A DNA stretch of 23,376 nucleotides from CAZNLS01 sp964573895 (GTDB lineage: Bacteria > Acidobacteriota > Aminicenantia > UBA2199). Made by a program: the position numbers and the translations under genes. Below are positions 1 to 8,046 of the stretch, piece by piece. Each line of letters opens with the position of its first letter. Position 1 is the first letter of the stretch. The stretch covers positions 1 to 23,376 of the forward strand of contig CAZNLS010000035.1 in NCBI GenBank assembly GCA_964573895.1, read 5' to 3'. The notes under the pieces are model-generated. The model saw nothing but the letters and a program-made list of their open reading frames with translations. It made no database searches and had not been told where the DNA came from.

Positions 1-531
1 GAGGGGCGGAGACCTTTTAAAAACCATCCTGAGTCTATATAGAAATATTTTTAATAATTCTAATTCACCTGTTGTAAGATCAATGGATTTACCGTCAAGA
101 GTAACCGATCTCCGCTTGATATCCATTGTTATGCCGCCGGATTTTTTTATATCGTTCTTTATCATAGAAGGTGACCGCCTTAGGATTGTCTGGACCCTTG
201 CAACGAGTTCCCTCGGTTCAAAAGGCTTTGGCATGTAGTCGTCTGCTCCAATCTCAAGTCCAACTATTCTGTCCGTTACATCTCCGCGTGCTGTGAGCAT
301 TATTATCGGGATAGTGTACTCTCTTCTTATATTTTTACACGTTTCAAAACCATCCTGTTCGGGAAGCATTATATCCAGAATTATCAGATCGGGTTTAAGC
401 CTCTTTATTCCTTTCATACCCTCTGATGGAGTGGTAAACGTTGAAACTGAAAAACCGTATTTAGTAAGATATTCTTTTAACAATGAATTTAGCTTTACAT
501 CATCGTCAATAACCAGTATTCTTTTTTCCAT
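1..531 (-). CDS. OmpR/PhoB-type response regulator, C-terminus cut by window edge
   Basis: Transcription factor of a two-component system, cytoplasmic, reading leftward off the window; 177 codons are present. The receiver domain spans about residues 1-118: the acidic cluster D9-D11 (in VIDDD), the phosphoacceptor D53 in IILD, T80 in MLTAR and K102 in PKPF are all present, so it should be phosphorylatable. After a linker, residues 132-177 are the start of an OmpR-type winged helix (TTGELELLKIFL); the recognition helix lies beyond the edge. I chose the ATG at 531 because GAG lies just upstream; an in-frame ATG at 540 would add three residues but has no ribosome site. It is divergent from the DUF5916 outer-membrane protein and may control it. 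A sensor kinase, if linked, would lie to the left. Family assignment is firm; the signal sensed is unknown. Confidence 0.93.
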   Translation of the reverse strand, partial: MEKRILVIDDDVKLNSLLKEYLTKYGFSVSTFTTPSEGMKGIKRLKPDLIILDIMLPEQDGFETCKNIRREYTIPIIMLTARGDVTDRIVGLEIGADDYMPKPFEPRELVARVQTILRRSPSMIKNDIKKSGGITMDIKRRSVTLDGKSIDLTTGELELLKIFLYRLRMVFKRSPPL

Positions 532-568
532 TTTTCTCATTTAAAAAAATCATTTTCTGATATAAGTA

Positions 569-598
569 TATATAGCATCTGTAAATGAATAATGTCAA
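569..598 (-). promoter_or_regulatory. Sigma-70-type promoter of the response regulator gene
   Basis: Read on the minus strand, TTGACA (593-598) is followed after 18 bases by TATATA (569-574). The predicted start near 562 leaves a leader of about 30 bases to the ATG at 531. Seen directly as a consensus -35 and near-consensus -10; activity is inferred. Confidence 0.6.
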
Positions 599-601
599 AA
601 A

Positions 602-618
602 TGTAACAAATTGTTACA
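602..618. promoter_or_regulatory. Perfect 17-bp palindrome, probable operator
   Basis: TGTAACAA-A-TTGTTACA is a perfect inverted repeat with 8-base arms around one base. It sits four bases upstream of the -35 box of the response regulator and about 65 bases upstream of the DUF5916 gene start, in the shared divergent control region (541-681). A dimeric regulator is the natural reader. The position immediately behind a -35 suits an activator of the regulator gene, or a site shared by both genes. Which protein binds is unknown; OmpR-type regulators more often use direct repeats. Confidence 0.55.
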
Positions 619-681
619 ATTCATAATTAATTTAGGAACTTTTTGTGATCTTCTAACGTCTTTTCGTTATTAGGAGTTTAC

Positions 682-3351
682 ATGAAGCGAATTATTGTTG
701 CTATTCTTATTATTAATTGTGTGCCAGCTCTTTGGGGGAAGAGCGGCCGGGAAGAGAAGAAAAAAGAGTGGAAATGGGAACAAAAGAAAGTTTTCATAAA
801 AAAAAGTGAAGGTGAGATCAAATTAGACGGGATACTCAATGAACCGGTCTGGAATGGAAAGGGGATAACAGGCTTCACCCAGACTGAACCCGACGAGGGT
901 AAGCCGGCAACGGAGAAGACGGAAGTCTGGCTTGCTTATGATAATAATGCAATTTATATTGCAGCAAGAATGCACGATTCGGAGCCTGATAAAATAATCA
1001 GTCTCCTTGCAAGAAGGGATGATTTTGTTGATGCTGACTATTTTATTGTCTATTTTGATCCCTATTATGACAAAAGGAGCGGATTCAAATTTGCAGTCAA
1101 CCCCTCCGGATCGATTGCCGACTGGACGATATTCAATGATGGCTGGGATGACAGTTCGTGGGACGGAATCTGGAATGCAAAGACAAAAATCGATGACAAA
1201 GGATGGACCTGTGAGATCAGGATCCCGTTTGACCAGTTGAGATTCAAAAAAAAGGCAGATGGAAATTATATATGGGGAATTAATTTCAGGCGATATCTGA
1301 GGCGCAAAAATGAAGTTGCCACATTCTCCTGGAAACCGAGGAATGTAAGCGGTGACGTTTCACACTATGCACGTATGGAGGGAATGCAGGACATAAATCC
1401 AAAAAGGTTATTTGAAATTATTCCCTATTCAATTGCAAAACTCACCCTTGATCAGAAAGAGGAGGGGAATCCATTCCAAACGGGAAGTAATCTTAACGGG
1501 AATGCCGGACTTGATCTTAAATATGGCCTGAAAAGCAATTTAACCCTTGATATGACGATTAATCCCGATTTCGGACAGGTTGAAGTTGATCCTGCAGTTA
1601 TAAATCTCAGTGCTGCGGAAAGTTACTACAGTGAAAAGAGGCCGTTTTTTATCGAGGGTTCAAATATTTTTCGTTTTGGAGTAGGTGGTGCAAACAATAA
1701 TATTGGAGCGAACTGGGGAAATCCGCGCTTTTTTTACAGCAGGCGAATTGGAAGGCCTCCGCAGGGCTATCCTGATACCGATGGATATGTCAGATCTCCT
1801 GAATGGACTTCGATCCTTACAGCTGCAAAAGTAAGCGGCAAACTGGGAAAAGACTGGAACGTGGGATTTCTTACTGCACTTACAGGAAGAGAGTATGCTG
1901 AAATTAGTGAGAATAAAAAGATGTCACGGGCAGAGATCGAACCTTTTTCAAACTATTCGGTTTTACGTGTTCATAAAGAGTTTAATGATGGAAGGCAGGG
2001 ACTCGGATTTATTTCTACCTCAGTTTTACGCGATCTGAATGATGATTCACTCTCCTCAATAATGAACAGCAGAGCTTTCAGCCTTGGTATTGACGGCTGG
2101 ACATTTCTCGATAAAAAAAAGATGTGGGTGATGACAGGTTGGCTTGGAGCAACAAATGTAACCGGTAGTAAAGAGAGGATTAAAGATCTTCAATATTCTT
2201 ATCCCCACTATTTTCAGAGGCCTGATGCCGATCACGTTTCAGTTGATGAGAATTCCACATCGATGAATGGGTGGGCGGGAAGGTTTACACTGAATAAACA
2301 GGAAGGAAATATTCTCTTCAATGCTGCATTGGGAATGATATCCCCCGGTTTTGACTCGCGGGATATGGGATTTATGTGGAGCGGCGATATTATAAATGCT
2401 CATATTATGACCGGATACAGATCCTTTAAAAAAACCAAACTTATCCATTATTGGGATATTCTTGTGTTCACTCAGAAAAACTGGGATTTCGGGGGGAATC
2501 TGATCGGAAACCAGAAACTTATATTTATAGGGGATATCAGGTTTTCGAATTTCTGGAGTATAAATTTTCAACTGAGCCATAATCCGGGAACATATGATAA
2601 TACAAGAACAAGAGGCGGTCCGTTAATGAAGATGGGAGACTATACCTGGTTTAATTACTGGATCGGCAGTGACAGGAGAAAGAAATTAGTTTTTAATGTA
2701 GGAGGCTTTCATCTCCTCAGCAGCTGGGGAAGAAATACTCATAATTATTTTGCATCAATAAGGTGGAAACCGGGATCAAACTTCTCACTCTCATTCTCAC
2801 CTGGTTTTGAAACCTCTTTGAATGATTCGCAATGGGTGGATAAATTTGAAGATGAAGTAATGCAATCGACTTTCGGGACAAGATATATATTTGCAAACCT
2901 CGACCAGAAAACAGTCTCGTTTTCGATCAGATTCAACTGGATTTTTTCTCCCAGGTTGAGTCTGCAGGCGTATATTCAGCCCTTCATATCGGTAGGATCA
3001 TATTCGGGATTTAAAGAATTTGCAGAACCGGGAACTTACAGGTTCAACAGATATGGTACCGGCGGTTCATCAATATTATTCGCAGATGATGAGTATACTA
3101 TTGATCCGGGTGATGGCGGTAAAAAAAACGTTATTTCAAATCCGGATTTTAACTATAAATCACTGAGGGGAACTGTAGTTCTAAGATGGGAGTACCGGCC
3201 GGGTTCGACTCTCTATCTGGTCTGGACACAGAACAGGTCGGATTTCAGTAATCCGGGAGATTACAGTTTCGGGAGAGATTTTTCAGATATGATAAAAGCC
3301 CCGGGTGATAATATTTTCATGCTCAAATTTACCTACCGGTTTACAATTTGA
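682..3351 (+). CDS. Outer-membrane protein with CBM9-like domain and DUF5916 beta-barrel
   Basis: Exported 889-residue protein. Residues 1-19 form a short signal peptide (basic MKR, then IIVAILIINCVPAL). Residues about 36-230 match the carbohydrate-binding family 9-like domain usual in this family (LDGILNEPVW, then WLAYDNNAIYIAARMHDSEP). From about 240 to the end is the DUF5916 region, with the characteristic NPDFGQVEVDPAVINLS and SEKRPFFIEGSNIF segments and then many alternating aromatic strands, ending in an aromatic-rich strand (LKFTYRFTI) as in outer-membrane barrels. The start has TAGGAG seven bases upstream. Biological function of the family is not established; a role in surface binding or uptake of glycans or other polymers is inference from the CBM9-like domain. 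It is divergent from a response regulator. Length is typical of the family. Confidence 0.88.
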   Translation: MKRIIVAILIINCVPALWGKSGREEKKKEWKWEQKKVFIKKSEGEIKLDGILNEPVWNGKGITGFTQTEPDEGKPATEKTEVWLAYDNNAIYIAARMHDSEPDKIISLLARRDDFVDADYFIVYFDPYYDKRSGFKFAVNPSGSIADWTIFNDGWDDSSWDGIWNAKTKIDDKGWTCEIRIPFDQLRFKKKADGNYIWGINFRRYLRRKNEVATFSWKPRNVSGDVSHYARMEGMQDINPKRLFEIIPYSIAKLTLDQKEEGNPFQTGSNLNGNAGLDLKYGLKSNLTLDMTINPDFGQVEVDPAVINLSAAESYYSEKRPFFIEGSNIFRFGVGGANNNIGANWGNPRFFYSRRIGRPPQGYPDTDGYVRSPEWTSILTAAKVSGKLGKDWNVGFLTALTGREYAEISENKKMSRAEIEPFSNYSVLRVHKEFNDGRQGLGFISTSVLRDLNDDSLSSIMNSRAFSLGIDGWTFLDKKKMWVMTGWLGATNVTGSKERIKDLQYSYPHYFQRPDADHVSVDENSTSMNGWAGRFTLNKQEGNILFNAALGMISPGFDSRDMGFMWSGDIINAHIMTGYRSFKKTKLIHYWDILVFTQKNWDFGGNLIGNQKLIFIGDIRFSNFWSINFQLSHNPGTYDNTRTRGGPLMKMGDYTWFNYWIGSDRRKKLVFNVGGFHLLSSWGRNTHNYFASIRWKPGSNFSLSFSPGFETSLNDSQWVDKFEDEVMQSTFGTRYIFANLDQKTVSFSIRFNWIFSPRLSLQAYIQPFISVGSYSGFKEFAEPGTYRFNRYGTGGSSILFADDEYTIDPGDGGKKNVISNPDFNYKSLRGTVVLRWEYRPGSTLYLVWTQNRSDFSNPGDYSFGRDFSDMIKAPGDNIFMLKFTYRFTI

Positions 3352-3389
3352 TTCATTGATTCCGAACAGAATTCAGTCTGAAAAACATT

Positions 3390-3424
3390 CCTCCGGAATT
3401 TCCGTAATATCTATTTCCGGGAGG
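3390..3424 (+). promoter_or_regulatory. Hairpin that can mask the ribosome-binding site of the C69 peptidase gene
   Basis: CCTCCGGAA (3390-3398) can pair with TTCC-G-GGAGG (3415-3424): nine pairs with one bulged G at 3419 and a 16-base loop. The right arm contains the strong Shine-Dalgarno GGGAGG (3419-3424), five bases before the ATG at 3430. Folding would hide this site. Pairing is seen in the sequence; a regulatory effect is inferred. Confidence 0.45.
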
Positions 3425-3429
3425 TTCAT

Positions 3430-5061
3430 ATGTCAGAAAAAGTAAAATATTTTATTTTAGCAGCACTAATACTTGTTTTATCGAATGGAGCCGGATCATT
3501 ATGGCCATGTACATCCGTTCTTGTTACAAAAGGGGCTTCAAAAGACGGATCAACAATGATCAGCTATTCCTGTGACGGTGAGTTCCATCCACATCTCAGG
3601 ATGGTCCCCGCAGCCGATCATAAACCGGGTGAGATGCTTGAGATCCGTAACTGGTACGGAAAAAAAGGCAGAATCCCGCAACCGCTCCATACCTACAAAG
3701 TTGTAGGATTAATGAACGAATACCAGCTGGCAATAGGAGAGACTACGTTTGACGGAAGAAAGGAACTGCTGAATAAAGATGGCCTGTTTAACTATTTCAC
3801 CCTTATGCGATTGGGGCTGCAGAGAGCTAAAACGGCAAGGGGAGCGATAAAGGTTATTACCGATCTTGTGGAAAAGTACGGATACGGAAGCACCGGGGAA
3901 TCTTTTTCGATAGCTGACAAAGATGAAGTCTGGATAATGGAAATGATCGGAACCGGAAAGGGAGGAAAAGGAGCCGTTTGGGTTGCTGTAAAGCTTCCTG
4001 ACGGAACTGTCTCGGCCCATGCAAATATGTCGCGGATTGGTGAGTTCTCATTGAACAGTCCCGATGTACTTCATTCAAAAAATGTTATTACTTTTGCAAA
4101 AGAGAAGGGGTTTTATGATCCGAAAAGAGATGGTAAGTTCAACTTCTCGAAGGCATATAATCCGCCGACAGAAGAACAGGTAAGATACTCTTTGAGAAGG
4201 GTTTGGAGCATTTTTAACAGAACATCGCCGTCAGCCGGGTTTTCTTCGGATTACAGCTCATTTATTAAGGGTGCAAAACCATATCCGCTTTACATAAGGC
4301 CCGATAAAAAACTTGATGTCAGAGATGTTATTGCACTTCACAGAGATCATTATGAAGGAACCCGCTTTGATATGACAAAAAACCTTACATCGGGTCCTTT
4401 CAATGCTCCGGACAAATGGAGACCGATGAAATGGAAAGCAGGGGGGAAACTCTTTTCATGGGAAAGACCAATTGCAACCCAGCAGGCTGCTTTTGTCTTT
4501 GTTTCTCAGTCCCGCTCTTTTATTCCTGACGGGATTGGTGGTGTATACTGGTATGGACTCGACAATCCGTTCACAAATTTTTTCGTGCCGCTATATACGT
4601 CTATTAATGAATTGCCGGTTTCCTATACAAAGGGCAGTTTAAGGAAGTTTTCGAGAGATTCTGCCTGGTGGGCACTCAATTTTGTTGCAAATTATGCAAA
4701 TTTGAGGTGGAGTTACATGATTAAAGATATCAGAAAAGTTCAAAAAGAAATTGAGAACCTGGAGTTTGAACTGCAGCCGGTTATTGAAAATTATGCATCT
4801 GAAATGTTAAAAAAGGGAAAGAATGGACTTGTAGAGAGATATCTTACCAAGTATTGTGTGGATAATGCAGAAATGAGTGTTAAAAAATGGTGGAATCTTT
4901 CGGAATATCTTATAACTAAATACAATGACGGATACATACAGGATGAGAAAAACAGACCGCATGAAACTGGGTATCCGGATAAGTGGTTGAAAAAAGAAGT
5001 AAAAAAGAACGGGAAAAATTTAAAACTAAGGCAGGAAAGGAACGGAAAAGGAGAGCTGTGA
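3430..5061 (+). CDS. Secreted C69-family dipeptidase (N-terminal nucleophile hydrolase)
   Basis: Peptidase of family C69 (dipeptidase A / former U34), which releases amino acids from short peptides using an N-terminal Cys nucleophile exposed by self-cleavage. Residues 1-26 resemble a signal peptide ending in SLWP, immediately followed by C27-T-S-V-L-V-TKGAS, the expected nucleophile and opening beta strand; S-K-D-G-S and the later NEYQLAIGETTFDGR and STGESFSIADKDEVWIMEM segments are also family-typical. At 543 residues it is full length. Cleavage before Cys27 would both activate the enzyme and mark its exported form, so it probably acts outside the cytoplasm. Start chosen by GGGAGG at 3419-3424. 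The C-terminal part (about 430-543) is highly charged and may be helical. Likely works with the exported oligoendopeptidase at 8601 in peptide use. Confidence 0.9.
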   Translation: MSEKVKYFILAALILVLSNGAGSLWPCTSVLVTKGASKDGSTMISYSCDGEFHPHLRMVPAADHKPGEMLEIRNWYGKKGRIPQPLHTYKVVGLMNEYQLAIGETTFDGRKELLNKDGLFNYFTLMRLGLQRAKTARGAIKVITDLVEKYGYGSTGESFSIADKDEVWIMEMIGTGKGGKGAVWVAVKLPDGTVSAHANMSRIGEFSLNSPDVLHSKNVITFAKEKGFYDPKRDGKFNFSKAYNPPTEEQVRYSLRRVWSIFNRTSPSAGFSSDYSSFIKGAKPYPLYIRPDKKLDVRDVIALHRDHYEGTRFDMTKNLTSGPFNAPDKWRPMKWKAGGKLFSWERPIATQQAAFVFVSQSRSFIPDGIGGVYWYGLDNPFTNFFVPLYTSINELPVSYTKGSLRKFSRDSAWWALNFVANYANLRWSYMIKDIRKVQKEIENLEFELQPVIENYASEMLKKGKNGLVERYLTKYCVDNAEMSVKKWWNLSEYLITKYNDGYIQDEKNRPHETGYPDKWLKKEVKKNGKNLKLRQERNGKGEL

Positions 5062-5078
5062 ATTTTTCTTAAAACGAC

Positions 5079-5107
5079 TTGAAAAGAATATACTGTCATT
5101 GTATTAT
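5079..5107 (+). promoter_or_regulatory. Promoter of the HAD-to-methyltransferase operon, apparently leaderless
   Basis: TTGAAA (5079-5084), a 17-base spacer and TATTAT (5102-5107). Only six bases separate the -10 box from the ATG at 5114, so transcription should begin at or beside the start codon. The absence of a Shine-Dalgarno before 5114 agrees with leaderless translation. The boxes are seen; leaderless initiation is inferred. Confidence 0.55.
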
Positions 5108-5113
5108 TGATCG

Positions 5114-5944
5114 ATGAATAAATCTGTGAGAAAAAAGTTTAAAAATCTGCTTCCTCAGGAACTTTTCTCAGCAGTTGAAGATATCGAAAAAAAAGCAGCA
5201 AATTTTGATAAAAAGAAGGCTGTATTTGACCTGGATGATACATTACTTGTCGGAGATATCGGAGATGCACTCTTTGCCAGGTTGAAAGATTCAGAAGTGA
5301 AAAAGAGCATCAAGGTTGACGGAACCAAAATAAATCTCAGCTGGAATGAATACAGAAATCTTGTCTCAACGGGTGATTATGACAAGGCCTACAGAGATGT
5401 TGTGAAAGCAATGTCGGGTATCCCGGTCAAGGCAGTCAGGGATATGACCAGGGAACTTATATATAATGATTTCAGGTATATAACGATTGAAGATGAACGG
5501 GTCCCGATCCCTTATATTTACCCTGATATGGCTACCCTGATTCAGTTTCTTAAAGCCCTTGATTATGAAATATATGTAATCTCAGCCAGTAATGCTGTCT
5601 CGGTTCAGGTAATATGCAGGGAGTTTCTCGGCCTGACTCCTGCTAATTCCATCGGGATCAGATCAAAATTGAATAAATTTGAAGATGAGGATTATATATT
5701 TACTAATGAGCTGATTGAGCCGATACCAATCGGGGAAGGAAAGGCAAGTATATACAGAGAAATTTCCGGAGATATAAATCCTTTGATCGTTGGCGGAAAC
5801 TCTCTTTCAGATGTCCCGATGATGAAACTTGTGGATGATGAAGGCATGATCTTCTGGGTAGACGGAAGTGAAGCCGCTTTCAACAAATTTATTTCATTAA
5901 TTGGAAAAGATGAAAAGAAATTTCTCCGCATCCAAAGATCCTGA
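5114..5944 (+). CDS. HAD-superfamily (phosphoserine phosphatase-like) hydrolase
   Basis: Phosphohydrolase of the HAD superfamily, subfamily IB-like, 276 residues, cytoplasmic. Motif I is FDLDDT with nucleophile D39 and acid/base D41; motif II is S157 in YVISAS; K210 is a plausible motif III lysine; motif IV is GGNSLSDVPM with D233. A helical cap occupies roughly residues 50-130. All catalytic positions are present. The substrate cannot be read from the sequence; phosphoserine, phosphocholine and similar monoesters are hydrolysed by relatives. No ribosome site precedes the ATG, which fits the leaderless promoter just upstream. It is the first gene of the long operon and overlaps the DHH gene by 35 bases, suggesting coupled translation. 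Confidence 0.85.
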   Translation: MNKSVRKKFKNLLPQELFSAVEDIEKKAANFDKKKAVFDLDDTLLVGDIGDALFARLKDSEVKKSIKVDGTKINLSWNEYRNLVSTGDYDKAYRDVVKAMSGIPVKAVRDMTRELIYNDFRYITIEDERVPIPYIYPDMATLIQFLKALDYEIYVISASNAVSVQVICREFLGLTPANSIGIRSKLNKFEDEDYIFTNELIEPIPIGEGKASIYREISGDINPLIVGGNSLSDVPMMKLVDDEGMIFWVDGSEAAFNKFISLIGKDEKKFLRIQRS

Positions 5945-6872
5945 AGTGGACACACCTTCCAGAATAGTAACAAGAGCAGACCTTGACGGCCTTGTTTGTG
6001 CATTGCTCTTAAGAGAGGCATTTAAAAAGAAACTTCCTGTCCTGTGGGCCGAACCTGTTGAACTTGAACGGGATTTGGTCAGAATAGAGAATGGTGATGT
6101 CGTTGCCAATCTTCCTTTCAGTGAAAATTGCATGCTCTGGTTTGATCATCACCCTACTAACCGCCGGGATGGAATATTCAATGGTAAATTTGAAATTGCT
6201 CCTTCTGCTGCGGGAATTATTTATAAATATTATGAAGATGAGATAGGTGACAGATTTATTGAAATTGTCAATGAAACCGACAGGATAGATTCAGCAGCAT
6301 TGAATGAAGCAGAAGTGCTTAATCCATCGACTTCTCCCTATTTTTTAATTTCTCTTACGATAAACAGCAGTAATAAAGATGACATTCCTTACTGGAATCT
6401 GCTTACTGACATGTTTCAGCAAAAAGATATTTATGAAGTTTTATCCGACCCGGCAGTAAAAAAAAGAACTGAAGATGAATTAAAAAGAAGTTCGATCTAC
6501 AAAGAGTATCTTCTGAATAATACATTAATGAGTTCCGGTGTCACGGTAACGGATTTCAGGAAATTTTCCAAACCGCCCTCCGGGAACAGATTCCTTGTCT
6601 TCTCTCTCTATCCCTTATCTACTGTCAATGTTAAGATCAGATACAGCCCGGACAAAGAGAATGTAATCGTATCAGTCGGACATTCGATATTTAAGAAGGA
6701 GTGCAGAGTTCATTGCGGAAAACTTGTTGCCGGTTTCGGAGGGGGAGGACATTTTGGTGCGGGTTCATGTATGTTTCCGGTAGATGGATCTGAAGAAAAA
6801 ATTGATAAGATTATTTCTGTTCTGAGAAATAATAAAATGGAGCATAGTGAACAATATGAGACAAAAATTTAG
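5910..6872 (+). CDS. DHH-family phosphoesterase (exopolyphosphatase-like)
   Basis: Phosphoesterase of the DHH superfamily (relatives include RecJ, NrnA and exopolyphosphatases). With the ATG at 5910 the protein has 320 residues; a TTG at 5901 would add three. The N-terminal domain has TRADLDGL (D24, D26) and WFDHHP (D79, H80, H81), the metal-binding set; the third acidic motif is probably NETDRID. The C-terminal DHHA1-type domain carries GGGGHFGAG near residue 280. The histidine usually opening the first motif of NrnA-like proteins is an arginine here, which I recall as normal for a known exopolyphosphatase-like subfamily. Substrate (polyphosphate, pAp or short oligonucleotides) is not decidable. 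Overlaps both neighbours, so translation is probably coupled. Confidence 0.85.
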   Translation: MKRNFSASKDPEVDTPSRIVTRADLDGLVCALLLREAFKKKLPVLWAEPVELERDLVRIENGDVVANLPFSENCMLWFDHHPTNRRDGIFNGKFEIAPSAAGIIYKYYEDEIGDRFIEIVNETDRIDSAALNEAEVLNPSTSPYFLISLTINSSNKDDIPYWNLLTDMFQQKDIYEVLSDPAVKKRTEDELKRSSIYKEYLLNNTLMSSGVTVTDFRKFSKPPSGNRFLVFSLYPLSTVNVKIRYSPDKENVIVSVGHSIFKKECRVHCGKLVAGFGGGGHFGAGSCMFPVDGSEEKIDKIISVLRNNKMEHSEQYETKI

Positions 6873-7758
6873 TATTATGAAAAATAATATTTCAAAGGCA
6901 AAATTTGTATTGTCTGTTTTTTCCACTCTGATTTTAATAACCACTCTAAGCGGAAGCTCTTTTCTGTGGAAGATGAAAGTTGACGGTAAGAACAGCTACA
7001 TCCTGGGTTCCATTCACATGATGAAAAAGGATGCCTATCCTTTAAAGGCAGAAATAGAAGAAGCTTTTAAAGATTCCGAATACCTGGTTGTTGAAGCGGA
7101 TATATCACCTTCAAAGAATGCAGAGATCATAAAACTCACTTTTGAGAATGCGAAATATAATGATAACTCTTTATTAAAGGACCATATATCTGATAAAACT
7201 TTTAAACTTCTACAAAATAAATTAAAAAAACTTGGAATGTCCCTCGAATTCTTTAAATCGTTCAGACCCTGGTTTCTTGCAATGACAGTTACAAGTATGG
7301 AATTGGTAAAACTCGGATTCAATCCTGAACTGGGTATCGACAGATTTTTTATAAAGAAGAGGAGTGCTGATAAGATACTTGAATTGGAAGGGATTAAATA
7401 TCAGCTTGAACTTTTTAACAATTTCACCGATAAGGAGAGCGAAAGCTTTCTTCTTTCCAGCCTGACTGAAGCAGATTCCCTGGAAAAAAATATAGACAAA
7501 ATGGTAAGCGCATGGAGAAACGGAGATACTGATCGGCTTTCAAAACTTGTTACAGAGGACAGGAAGCAGTATCCGGACATGGCACGTGTTTTTAATATTA
7601 TAATTGAAAAAAGGAATAGAAGGATGGTAGAAAAAATAGAGTCTTTTATAAAATCACAAAAATCATGTTTTATTATTGTGGGGGCAGCACATCTGGTTGG
7701 TGATGAGGGAATCATAAATCTTCTTAAACAGAAGGGATATTCATTGGTTCAACTTTAA
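6847..7758 (+). CDS. Exported TraB/GumN family protein
   Basis: 303-residue protein of the TraB/GumN family, a group with paired GX2H motifs and proposed but unproven metalloprotease-like activity. The two hallmark motifs are present: GSIHMM near residue 54 and GAAHLVGDEG near residue 279. A hydrophobic stretch at about residues 19-36 after a basic segment reads as a signal peptide or membrane anchor, so it acts in the envelope. I kept the GTG start at 6847 because GGAG lies at 6839-6842; ATG codons at 6856 and 6877 are alternatives and would shorten the long n-region. The gene overlaps the DHH gene by 26 bases. No experimental role can be assigned. Confidence 0.85.
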   Translation: MNNMRQKFSIMKNNISKAKFVLSVFSTLILITTLSGSSFLWKMKVDGKNSYILGSIHMMKKDAYPLKAEIEEAFKDSEYLVVEADISPSKNAEIIKLTFENAKYNDNSLLKDHISDKTFKLLQNKLKKLGMSLEFFKSFRPWFLAMTVTSMELVKLGFNPELGIDRFFIKKRSADKILELEGIKYQLELFNNFTDKESESFLLSSLTEADSLEKNIDKMVSAWRNGDTDRLSKLVTEDRKQYPDMARVFNIIIEKRNRRMVEKIESFIKSQKSCFIIVGAAHLVGDEGIINLLKQKGYSLVQL

Positions 7759-7767
7759 CATGGATTT

Positions 7768-8046
7768 ATGAAATTAATATTTAAACATTCCAAAATATGT
7801 CCGATAAGCAATAGGGTTAAATTGGAAGTTGATAAATTTGTTGAAGAATATAATAGTGAAGTAGAATTTGAAATGATTGATGTTATCTCAGACAGAAAAA
7901 GGTCCGATGAAGTCGAATCCGCGTATGGAATAAATCATGAGTCACCGCAGGTAATTCTGCTTGATGATTCCGGATCTGTTATCTGGAACGGATCACACTT
8001 TCAGGTGACCAGTGAAAATCTGATAAAAAATTTTAGGAAGCAATAA
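7768..8046 (+). CDS. ytxJ: YtxJ/BrxC-type monothiol bacilliredoxin
   Basis: 92-residue thioredoxin-fold protein of the YtxJ family (DUF2847, also called BrxC), which in Bacillus reduces bacillithiol mixed disulfides on proteins. The family pattern is clear: IFKHSKICPIS at the N-terminus with a single cysteine (C11), then HESPQVILLDDSGSVIWNGSH, containing the cis-proline loop ESPQ and the W-x-x-S-H signature. C11 is the only cysteine, so it must use a monothiol mechanism that needs a low-molecular-weight thiol to resolve it. The full bacillithiol synthesis operon 6 kb downstream supplies that thiol. The gene starts nine bases after the TraB gene and its stop codon overlaps the next start (TAATG). 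Ribosome site weak (GGA). Confidence 0.85.
   Translation: MKLIFKHSKICPISNRVKLEVDKFVEEYNSEVEFEMIDVISDRKRSDEVESAYGINHESPQVILLDDSGSVIWNGSHFQVTSENLIKNFRKQ

Noticed and set aside
602..618. Palindrome fits TGTNA-N7-TNACA, the GlnR/TnrA nitrogen box
   Set aside because: Those regulators are Firmicute proteins and no nitrogen gene is nearby; the match is probably chance for an AT-rich palindrome.
5910..6872. DHH protein seeming to have lost the first catalytic histidine (Arg in TRADLDG)
   Set aside because: I recall the same Arg in a known exopolyphosphatase-like DHH subfamily with the WFDHH motif, so it looks like a family feature, not decay.
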